NCBI GenBank assembly: GCA_023897205.1
Contig: JAHWDD010000004.1
Span: 4,960,001-5,024,000 of the forward strand
Direction of reading: 5' to 3'
Length of the DNA stretch: 64,000 nucleotides
Source: Exophiala sp. HKRS030
Taxonomy: Eukaryota; Ascomycota; Eurotiomycetes; Chaetothyriales; Herpotrichiellaceae
The position numbers and the translations under genes are program-made. The notes beneath the pieces were generated by a model, which made no database searches, had not been told where the DNA came from, and saw nothing but the letters and a program-made list of their open reading frames with translations. Below, in pieces: positions 44,001 through 53,070 of this stretch (positions within the stretch are counted from its first letter, which is position 1; every line of letters starts with the position of its first letter).

Positions 44001-46732
44001 TCCCTTTGACCAGTTCAGATTTTCCTTCCATGCAGGACCTTCAGACGGAGTATGAATCGACTTCTTACGATGTCCACCTCGAAATGTCCAACGATATGCT
44101 TGAAGTCCCTGAATCTCGTGACACGCTCCTTCGAGAAATGCTCGCCTTGAGGTTCTCTCATGGCTACCAATTGGTGGTAGGCCCGACTTTAGTTGAGTCT
44201 GTGGGACCCGGCACTGGTGACAGTTCGTCATTCTTCACACCTGGTCTAGTTAGACCAGACGGATCTTACATCTTTCTGTCTATGGCAAACACGATACAAA
44301 AACTGTCTCTCGAGGAAGCAGATTGTATCCGTGTCACGAGATACGTGCGCAAGCAGCCTACTGTCCAACCACCGTATCCTCAACACATCAACTATTATCC
44401 TAACATCAAAACAATCCTTTCCAAAAACTACATGATACGAGACATGCAATTCAAAGGATTCTCTGAACAGTATCCTTGGGAAGAAGCAGACAACTACCTC
44501 TCCGACATCAGCCGGCAAGCGGAAGCAGATACTGTAGCACTCAGATTCTGGCGTGCTCGGTTCGTTTTGATCCCAGTCGAACCGCCTCAGACCGCCCGCA
44601 GACCGGCACCCTCTGAAGGAGAGGAGAATGAAGAGGAGATTCATCTACGGGGCATCAGAGTATTGACACAGATGTGGCAAAAAGCTCGATTCGTCCCGCC
44701 CGACGAAAGAAGACCTGCTCACAATCGCCTGAGCACGATGAAGCTCAAAGATCGTAATCCGTTGCGTATCAATCTCGAGACCCTGAATCCGTCCGAGTTA
44801 GTCGCCACCGAACTCGATAAGCTCATCGCAGCTGAGGAGGCTGGCGAGCTGCAATCTACTCAGCTACTTCCCGAGGAAGATCAGTTCGACCGTGATAGTT
44901 TCAGCTTATCCAAATTGGCACAAACATTGCAAGGCGACAGAGGGATCGAGATCAAGACCAGACGATGGCACCTGAGGTTGCATTATAGTTGTTTCATGGG
45001 TGAAGACTTGACCAACTGGCTAGTCCACAATTTCAGAGATATTGAAACAAGAGATGAGGCGGTGGAAATCGGCAACGACCTCATGAAGGAGGGTCTGTTC
45101 GAACACGTGAACAGCCGGCACAAGTTCAAAGATGGCAATTACTTCTACTCCATCAAACCTGAGTGGCGTACCCAAAGAGCAGAGAACAAGCAGCAGTCAT
45201 GGTTCCCGGCAAGTCGAAAACCAGACCGGTCGATTCCGGCGACTCCCATCAACGAGCAAGGACCGCGCGAGGCATTGACAGGTCGGACGCGTTCAGCGTC
45301 GAGCCTTGCGAACCAAGCGCAGGTCACCTCGGAGCTTGCCAAATCGCTCGGTGACAAGAAGAAACGGGCCATCACGTTGAGCAAAATGATTCGAATCGAC
45401 GTCGACACAAGGAAGCGGTCCAACAGACCCGAGATTGTCAACCTGCACTACGACAGGCTACACAACCCGGAAAACTGCTATCATCTCGAGCTGGCCTGGC
45501 TTAACGTGACTTCCAAGCTCGTCGACGATGCGATCGTCAACTGGACCACTCAGGCGGAAAAGTACGGCTTGAAGCTGGTCGAGGTGCCGATAGCAGAAGC
45601 ATCCCGAGTTCCAGACCACGAACCTTTCCGGGCCCCCTATCGCATCAAGCTGGCGTTGGAGCCTCCTCAACGGGCCGTGACGAACAACGTGTATTTCACC
45701 GCCACGTCCTTTGGACCGCAGGCGCCACTGAATTCCGACGTGCACCTTTACCAAAAGGCGCTGCTGAAGCGCTTCAACTTCGTGCTCGACCTCGAAGCCA
45801 CATCTGAGTTTCCCGAGAACGTCGAGATTAGATACTCCTGGGGCACGCTGGACTATCGGTACACGCAGTTCGTGCACCGCTCTGGTGTGGGTCTCGCGCA
45901 AATCACCGACGAGGGTGACATTCTGTTGCTGGCCAACCGACTGTACAATTCCAGACTCGCGTCCGGCAAGGACACCTCCTCGAGGATGGACAGCACCCTG
46001 AAGAAAGAAGCCACTCCAAACACCGCCGCATCATCAATCATATTGCGACCACCGCCGTCCATGGTGAGCGGCTCACCCACCAACAATAACAACATCAACA
46101 ACAACCACGGCGGAAGCGTCAGCAGCATTAGTAGTAACAGCAACAGCAACAACGCCAACTCTGTCGCAGGTGTCCAGGCATCCGGGATCATCGGACTGAA
46201 CGTGGCGTCACCGAGAACCGCGCCGTTTTCGTCACCACTGATGCGTCCCCTGTCAAACACGACTCCTCTCGGGACCCCTGGCGCCGCCGCCGCCGCAGGC
46301 ATGTCAACACCGAGTCTATCCTCGGCGTCCGGGTCCACCATGGCCGTGCCGCCGCAACCGCCCCTGGTGACGACCCCCCAAGTCACCGCCGACGTGTTCG
46401 GGGCCGGCCGTCAGTCTCTTTTGCTCGGCGGGAACGTCCCGGGCCAGTACATCACCCCCGAACAGATCAAGGACGACCTGGAGGCTCTGTGCCACGACAG
46501 GGACCGGCTCGAGGCCTTTTACCGGGAGGTCGCCGCCACCCTGCCTCAAGTCGTCGGCCAGCGTGACAGGGAGAGGGAACAACGCAAGCAGACGGGCGGG
46601 AGCACCGGCACGGGGGGGACGAGCTCGAGTCTCCTCCGGCCCGTCAAGGAAGTCACGGTGGAAGGGGAGATTGGCATCCCCGAGTTCAAACTCCCCGAGG
46701 CAGTGACGGGGAGGAGGACGTCTCAGAGTTGA
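41024..46732 (+). CDS. iml1: Iml1 (DEPDC5), SEACIT/GATOR1 subunit
   Basis: Intronless, 1902 aa. The N-terminal domain [20 protein letters not shown] and the block [20 protein letters not shown] ... [29 protein letters not shown] form the conserved Iml1/SABA region. Long Ser-rich disorder follows. A DEP domain starts near 1310 ([24 protein letters not shown]), followed by the C-terminal domain with [20 protein letters not shown]. Near the end an Asn/Ser tract (about 1690-1710, AAC repeats) and a Pro/Thr-rich tail are lineage-type additions. Iml1 is the catalytic GAP of the Npr2-Npr3-Iml1 complex, which turns off Gtr1/RagA and thereby TORC1 on amino-acid starvation. It sits next to Lst4, the opposing Rag regulator. 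Confidence 0.95.
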   Translation: [1902 protein letters not shown]

Positions 46733-47176
46733 CCTACCTAACCACCTGGGGATGTTACGTAGCTACGTTTATACTGTAGACAATGTACTTGTACAATTTC
46801 AAGCCGCTACGAGGCATGTAGATTACGTACCTGGTCACAAAGTGCTTGTCTAGAGATGCCCGTACATGTTGAATCTCTTCACTCTCCACGGTATCGTTGT
46901 TCAACTTTGTTTACCTAGCGAATTTGCATCCCAAAGTTTGTATGTTTATTCAACCATTCATAATACAATATCCACTACTAGTCTACGCCAATTTTCTGTG
47001 CCTCGGACATGCCCTCCCTAACTGTAGCGCATTGAACATACACTGTATATACATAATCCTACCGAGACCCCAAACACCAACCGAAAAGAACCAAGCCGGT
47101 CCATGATTATCATCATCCCACTCTTAACTTCGTTATTGTGCCAATCATCTTGTCTCATTCAATGTTGCTTTGTACC
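46733..47176. other. Convergent 3' region IML1 / apyrase
   Basis: 444 bp between convergent stops. AT-rich with no coding signal. Confidence 0.4.
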
Positions 47177-49264
47177 TCACTTCAATCTAGTTGGACTACC
47201 GCTCCTGCTCTTCGAACGTCCATTGGTGGCTGTTGTATCTCCTCCCAGTCGCTCACGACTCTCCGTTCTTACAACCAGCCCCGTACGATCGATGACAGTA
47301 GACGCTAACCTATCAAGGTGTCGACGGCTGTTCTGCGGGGATAGAGAAGACTTGTCCACTCCTGATCGGGATGTTGGACGGGGTGTGACAGAGAGATCAT
47401 CGTCTGAACTTGATGCTGAAAGATTGCCGAGCTCGAAATCAGTCGGATCATACAGACGTGACGACGTGCCGTCCTCAAGGTCGCGATCATTTAGGCCGGC
47501 CTTGGAGCCACGGTAGAGGATTTTGTGGAGGAAAGAGAAAGGAGGCCTCGAAGACTTGGGTGATGAAATGAAGTAATTATAGATCCTTGACCTCCGATCA
47601 CGTCCACAGAGGTAGAAAGAAGCGATGATGACGATCAACAGGAAGAAGATGAAGCCAGGTAATCGATGCGATGCGTCGGAATGGAAGAGAGTGTCGTGGA
47701 TCTGGTCGGTTATGCTTTGACTTTCTGTCTCGGATGACGAGCCAGGATGAGAAGGTTTAATGTCCTGAAGGATGCCACCGCTAGGGTATTGGAAGTCGTC
47801 GGGCACGCCTGGAACATTGCTGCCAAAGCCAACGGGAAGGTCATTCTCATGTGCAGGAGGAACGTCTGCCGAAGCGTAAAGGACCATTTTACCCAGTGTC
47901 CAACTCACTTCTGTGGATTTGATCTCGTTGACGGCTTGGAAAGGATCCAAAAATCCCTTCTCTTTACTGCTTTCAAGAAGCTCTTTTGTCCCGTTATGTG
48001 ATGAAAAATTCGTGTTTTCAATGCCGATTCTGGGTATCCCGATACCATCGTGAAGCATATTGATCAACCAGCTGGCTTTGAAGCAGACCTCCAATGCAGT
48101 TTGTTCATCAACATTGCCACCCCATGTTTTATCGGCAACACCCTCCTGAATCTTTGCCCAATCTTGTTCGCAAAAGTCTCTGACACGATTCTGATATGTG
48201 TTGAAGTCGTAGGCTTTGTCTTTATGACCCATCTCGAATATTTCGTGAGTTGTGTGCCAGTATTCGCTTATCCCAATAAAGTGATTCACCTCAAAGTCAA
48301 TAGTTGGGACATGAACGCCATGGACCAGACAAGGCTCATCAGGACAGGGGACGTCTTTTTCGAGCAAAGGAAACGTGCGTCTTAGGCATTCATCGAATTT
48401 GCCTGTCCCAAGAAGAAATCGCTTATGGTCCGCCTCCTTGGATGATGAGAGAAGCTCGCCTTCTTCCGTCAATTTCAAACCCTTGGGCAGACATGGGTCC
48501 GGCATCTCAAGAAGGCCGTCGATACCATATGTCTCCTCGAGATCCTCGACATAGCGCTTTCGCGCCTCGTTTGCGCCGAACCCAAGCCAAGTTGTCACGA
48601 AAACTTTATGTTCTTGCGGAGTCCCATCTATTGTTCTCAAACGGAGAAGTGTCAGATCGTTGGCGTGCTTTTCCGCTTCTGTAGCATTTGGCGCAAATGC
48701 AATTTGGGCTGAGGCACCACCCATGTCCAGGAAGCCATATGTGTGATGCCCTTTGCCATGATCATGGTCTTGCGGAGCGTCGAACCCTCCCAATAGGTAG
48801 TTTGCAGCTAACCAACCATAGAGCCCTTCAGTTTCGCCAGGTATTACTTGTACATGTGAATCGCAGTCAGGAAGTGAGAAGTCAGTCTCAGAGCGGATGT
48901 AGGAGCATATATTGTTCAAAATCTCTTTTTGTTTCTGGTCCGGTAGAAGACGCATGCCGGCCGTCGCAAGAAGGAATATGGGGGTTTCAGGAACGGCTTC
49001 CTTGGGGACGTGACGGAGAGCGTGTTTGAGAAGCGTTTTGAGATGATCTGGGCCCACGGATTCAGGGTCGTCGCCGAATGTCGACACGCCTGGGTGAACT
49101 TTCTTCGTCCATTTTTCCTTTGTTTCTAACACAGGGAGAGTTTGCAACGATGCTGCGCCCTGTCGAGCAACGGCATTCTTGACCCATCGGTATATGTACA
49201 CTCTGGTGCCAGACGAACCCGCGTCCAGAACAACTCCATATTTTCGGTCAGCCTTTTTAACCAT
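47177..49264 (-). CDS. ynd1: Golgi apyrase / nucleoside diphosphatase, Ynd1-like (GDA1-CD39)
   Basis: Intronless, 695 aa. All apyrase conserved regions are visible: ACR1 LDAGSSGTRVYIY (13-25), ACR2 ATAGMRLL (100-107), ACR3 GETEGLYGWLAANYLLG (143-159) and ACR4 GFLDMGGASAQIAF (177-190). A single membrane span is near the C-terminus (536-554, PGFIFFLLIVIIASFYLC), with a cytosolic Ser/Arg-rich tail. There is no N-terminal signal anchor. This layout is that of yeast Ynd1, not Gda1, which has its anchor at the N-terminus. It hydrolyses nucleoside di- and triphosphates in the Golgi lumen so that nucleotide sugars keep entering for glycosylation. Confidence 0.92.
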   Translation of the reverse strand: MVKKADRKYGVVLDAGSSGTRVYIYRWVKNAVARQGAASLQTLPVLETKEKWTKKVHPGVSTFGDDPESVGPDHLKTLLKHALRHVPKEAVPETPIFLLATAGMRLLPDQKQKEILNNICSYIRSETDFSLPDCDSHVQVIPGETEGLYGWLAANYLLGGFDAPQDHDHGKGHHTYGFLDMGGASAQIAFAPNATEAEKHANDLTLLRLRTIDGTPQEHKVFVTTWLGFGANEARKRYVEDLEETYGIDGLLEMPDPCLPKGLKLTEEGELLSSSKEADHKRFLLGTGKFDECLRRTFPLLEKDVPCPDEPCLVHGVHVPTIDFEVNHFIGISEYWHTTHEIFEMGHKDKAYDFNTYQNRVRDFCEQDWAKIQEGVADKTWGGNVDEQTALEVCFKASWLINMLHDGIGIPRIGIENTNFSSHNGTKELLESSKEKGFLDPFQAVNEIKSTEVSWTLGKMVLYASADVPPAHENDLPVGFGSNVPGVPDDFQYPSGGILQDIKPSHPGSSSETESQSITDQIHDTLFHSDASHRLPGFIFFLLIVIIASFYLCGRDRRSRIYNYFISSPKSSRPPFSFLHKILYRGSKAGLNDRDLEDGTSSRLYDPTDFELGNLSASSSDDDLSVTPRPTSRSGVDKSSLSPQNSRRHLDRLASTVIDRTGLVVRTESRERLGGDTTATNGRSKSRSGSPTRLK

Positions 49265-50196
49265 AATAGAAATCGTTCATTGCATGTTCAAGAATTTCAC
49301 TGTCGTCAAGTGTAGTCGGAACCAGCCAACTCAAAGAGGGAGAAGGAGACGGTAGATCAGGGATTATTCTGAGGGAAACGAATGACGAAGGTTGAGACCG
49401 ACAGCTGTGATATTGATGATATTGTTGGGGAGAGGAAGGAGGGACCGAAGAAATGTTCGGGCATGTGCAGAGGCGAATGTTGATTTCTTTTGGTCCCAAG
49501 GATTACGTAGACTCACGTGAGGGGGGATATAGTCACCATTTGCGGTTTAGCGTAGCCTGACGAGGCTGTGTAGAACGATGCACTGGTTGAGACATGAGAG
49601 CACCATCTTGCCGATTGCAGGAAACAAAAGAATCTGTGAGCAATGATCATTCGACCCAGGGTTCGGTCTGTTTAATCTTGAAGTTTACATAGTATGTCGC
49701 TACGGAGTAGGCCACATACGGACCTCATAGTCTACATGTCTGGGAATGCCAGCCCAAGGAGCCTCTCCATAGCACTGCGTGTACACGGCCACGTTCCTGT
49801 AATCTTTGTCACTATCTGTGGAGAGGAATTGAGCATAATGGTGCATATGTTTCTCTTCCTCTACTTATTCTTCTTTCCGGTTGTCCTAGTCAGTCAGCTG
49901 GAGTTGTGGCTTGTGCCCTCAGCTGAATCAGATGGTGTGGCTTGCATGTCTCTTGTGGCTTGAATCTGGGGAAAGTGCGGAGGTCGCCGTTTCCTCGGCT
50001 GATCCTTCGCGCCAGTTGCTTCGCCAAACCAGCGAACCGAGTCAACAACCGTGAAGCTGTTCACTCAATACGAAGACTCGTAAACTGTGGTATATCCTCG
50101 CGTTCCTGACCCCGATATGGGATTCGCCTGTGTTTCCTCTCATCCTCTCCTTCCTTCCACGCGATCCCCATAGACACTCCTGCAACTGCAGTACAA
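49265..50196. promoter_or_regulatory. Divergent spacer apyrase / acyltransferase
   Basis: 932 bp, both promoters. One TACGGAGTA (49701-49709). No gene seen. Confidence 0.4.
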
Positions 50197-52542
50197 ATGC
50201 CTGACCTTGTCCGGCCAGAGACCGGCCCAGAAGCCAACCATGACCCTACCGAACAGAGTATCCTTACGCGTATGGCTAGATTTCGAAAGAATCCTTTCAA
50301 TTTTGCTCATGAGATATCCTTGTTTGTGCGAGGGGTAGGTTGGCGCAGCTACAATGACATCCTCGGCCAACCGGTCTTCTATCCAGGCTACACCGCCAAC
50401 ATCAAGTCTGCAACTATGAGTTCTCCCCTTTTGCGGCGGAAAGTAGTCGAGTTAACGGAAAGACGACTGAAGATAGAAGAGCAGGAAAACTACCTGGACG
50501 AAAGCAGTCCAACGTATCTACAAGAGCGCGAGAAGCGCAGGCACGAGATAACATCTCAGTTAATCGACATTACAAGCAATATGGTGGATGCCATGATATG
50601 CAAGATGGAGAGCAAGCCATACATCCGCGGCGCATTCTATATGACGACACAACTACTCACCCGAGCATACAGCGCGATACACGTGTCCGAAGCTGAGGTA
50701 AAGAGGTTACGTGAAATCGCAGCACAGGCAGCGAAGAAGAACCAATCAATCATCTTCCTCCCTCGACATACAAGCCACATCGATTATGTTACATTACACT
50801 TGATATGCTATCGACTGGGACTTACTCTCCCTGTCGTGGTAGCTGGAGACAACCTCAATTTTCCTCTCGTAGGTAACTTTTTGCAAAGTTGTGGTGCCAT
50901 GTGGATCCGAAGGAGCTTCAACGATGACCAGCTCTATGGTACTGTCGTGCAGGCATATATTGACACCTTGATGCAAAAAGGATACAACTTGGAATGTTTC
51001 ATCGAGGGAACACGAAGCAGAACAGGAAAGCTACTGGGCCCTCGTTTCGGTATATTGAGCTTTCTGCTTGATTCTGTTTTGTCCGGAAGGACAGACGATG
51101 CGTACATCTGTCCAGTGTCGCTGCAATACGACAAGGTCATTGAAGTGGATTCATATGTCAATGAACTGTTGGGTAAACCCAAGCAGAAAGAGAATCTGGC
51201 AGACTTCCTGTCATCATCCTCAGTTCTTTCACTCAACCTGGGACGAGTAGACTGCAGGTTTCATGAGCCTTGGAGCCTGAAGCAGTTTATTCAAGAACAG
51301 AAGCAGCGGCAAGATCAGCCAGGCTATGAGGACCTGAGTTCAAGTGCAGCAGACTCCAACTCCAGAATTCGGTTACTGCGGACACTTGGCTACAAGGTGC
51401 TTTCCGACATCAATTCGGCTTCGGTCATCATGCCGACAGCTCTAGTTGGCACGGTTCTACTCACGCTGCGTGGTCGTGGTGTGGGCAAGTCTGAGCTGAT
51501 ACGTCGCGTGGACTGGCTTTGCGCGAGAACAAGGGCAAATGGCGGAAAGGTGGCAGACTTCCACGGCATGCCAACGTCGTATGTGGTGGAAAGAGCTCTC
51601 GAGGTCTTGGGCCCCAAATTGGTCGGCACAATTGATGGGCTGGCGGAGGAGACATTTTATGCCGTGGACCGGTTCCAACTGTCATTTTATCGGAATATGA
51701 CAATACACTTGTTCATCTCCGAATCGTTGATTGCAGCCTCGATATACACCAAGGTGAAACAAGGTGGCGGAAGCGCTAATCAAAGGATGAAGGAGACGGA
51801 ACTGATCGACAAGGTTAGCTTCTTGTCGCAGTTGTTTAGGGGCGAATTCATTTTCCCTGCTGGACAAGGCTTGCGGCACAATCTTGAAGCAGCAATGCAG
51901 AGTCTTGTACGTGACGATGTGTTGTCGATCTCTGGAAATGGTGAAAGGTGGATCGGCTTGTCAGACAAGGAACGCAAACAGGGTCGAGAGAATTTCGATT
52001 TCTATTGCTTTCTGATCTGGCCGTTTGTGGACGCGGCCTGGCTAGGCGCAGTCTCTTTGTTGGTCCTGGTTCCGCCAGTAGGCTCAACAATCACTTGGAT
52101 CGATATGACCCAGGCACAAAATACCGCTCAACTGGCCGGAAGGACGCTATACCATCAAGGAGATCTGTCATATTTTGAGGCTATTAATAAGGAAGCTCTC
52201 AAGAATGCATATAGCCGCTTCCAGGAGGAGGGCATCATTCTGTTGAGCAAGAGCAAAGACTCAAAGACCTCGACCATGGTTCGGCTTGCCCCAGAATGGT
52301 TGCCAGAAAGAGATGCAGCAACGGGCGACCTCACGGCATCTGGTAGATTATGGGATTTCATCGAGAGCATCGCTCTGCATCGGCGAGAGGGAAAGAACCG
52401 ACGAGACGGTGCAGCGGTATCCACACGTGTTTTGTCCCTTGCTGCCACGCTGAACAAGCAAATTTTCCTGGAGGCTGAGTCGCCCTCGAGTGATGATATG
52501 CAAACTACTTCCAGAGGGCAGAAGAGGCGGTCGAGACTCTAA
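50197..52542 (+). CDS. Glycerol-3-phosphate / dihydroxyacetone-phosphate acyltransferase (PlsB/GNPAT-like)
   Basis: Intronless, 781 aa. The acyltransferase core has block I HTSHID (H191-x4-D196) in FLPRHTSHIDYVTL, block II GNFLQSCGAMWIRRSF (GAMWIRR), and block III CFIEGTRSRTGKLLGPRFG (E270-GTRSR). These are the G3P/DHAP acyltransferase motifs of the PlsB family. The GTRSRTGK version and overall length resemble animal GNPAT and bacterial PlsB more than the yeast Gat1/Gat2 enzymes. It makes lysophosphatidate or acyl-DHAP, the first step of glycerolipid (or ether-lipid) synthesis. A hydrophobic segment FYCFLIWPFVDAAWLGAVSLLVLV (about 606-629) may anchor it. No peroxisomal PTS1 (ends KRRSRL). Confidence 0.85.
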   Translation: MPDLVRPETGPEANHDPTEQSILTRMARFRKNPFNFAHEISLFVRGVGWRSYNDILGQPVFYPGYTANIKSATMSSPLLRRKVVELTERRLKIEEQENYLDESSPTYLQEREKRRHEITSQLIDITSNMVDAMICKMESKPYIRGAFYMTTQLLTRAYSAIHVSEAEVKRLREIAAQAAKKNQSIIFLPRHTSHIDYVTLHLICYRLGLTLPVVVAGDNLNFPLVGNFLQSCGAMWIRRSFNDDQLYGTVVQAYIDTLMQKGYNLECFIEGTRSRTGKLLGPRFGILSFLLDSVLSGRTDDAYICPVSLQYDKVIEVDSYVNELLGKPKQKENLADFLSSSSVLSLNLGRVDCRFHEPWSLKQFIQEQKQRQDQPGYEDLSSSAADSNSRIRLLRTLGYKVLSDINSASVIMPTALVGTVLLTLRGRGVGKSELIRRVDWLCARTRANGGKVADFHGMPTSYVVERALEVLGPKLVGTIDGLAEETFYAVDRFQLSFYRNMTIHLFISESLIAASIYTKVKQGGGSANQRMKETELIDKVSFLSQLFRGEFIFPAGQGLRHNLEAAMQSLVRDDVLSISGNGERWIGLSDKERKQGRENFDFYCFLIWPFVDAAWLGAVSLLVLVPPVGSTITWIDMTQAQNTAQLAGRTLYHQGDLSYFEAINKEALKNAYSRFQEEGIILLSKSKDSKTSTMVRLAPEWLPERDAATGDLTASGRLWDFIESIALHRREGKNRRDGAAVSTRVLSLAATLNKQIFLEAESPSSDDMQTTSRGQKRRSRL

Positions 52543-53070
52543 AGATCCATCGATTCATTCCGACTGCGATCCCTTTATATGAACCAGTTCCTTCTACAAG
52601 GGACACGAATCATGAGCGGCAGTCGTACTATGACACCTTGACGGATCGTACAAAAACTATCAGCGATCTCAGAGTGATACTTCATGAAAGCCATGTAATT
52701 TTGTTTGACTGATTCATATCTCTGGTCGTCAATACCATCTATACCCTTAATTCGCCCGATTGAACACCGTCCAAGTGCGATTCTACGCTTTGATGGGCAA
52801 GGCTATCTATATTTTTGTACGAGGCTGTGAAGCTTTGAGGGCTAAATGGGGCAATTCCGGCGTCCTCCACATCATCCCACCATCATCCACCACCATCCAC
52901 CTCCAGATCGCCCAGTTCAGTTTAACCTCCTCCGCCTGTTCTGGCCCATGGGGTTCGGCAAGTTGGTTCTTCGCCCACAAATGCTCATCTCAGGATCATC
53001 AAAAGAAAAAGAAGCCTAGATTCCTTCCTGTTCTCCATCTGATTCTACGAACCACTATCCTGATTACAAG
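52543..53070. promoter_or_regulatory. Acyltransferase 3' flank and TF promoter
   Basis: 528 bp, tandem genes. No recognisable feature. Confidence 0.4.
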
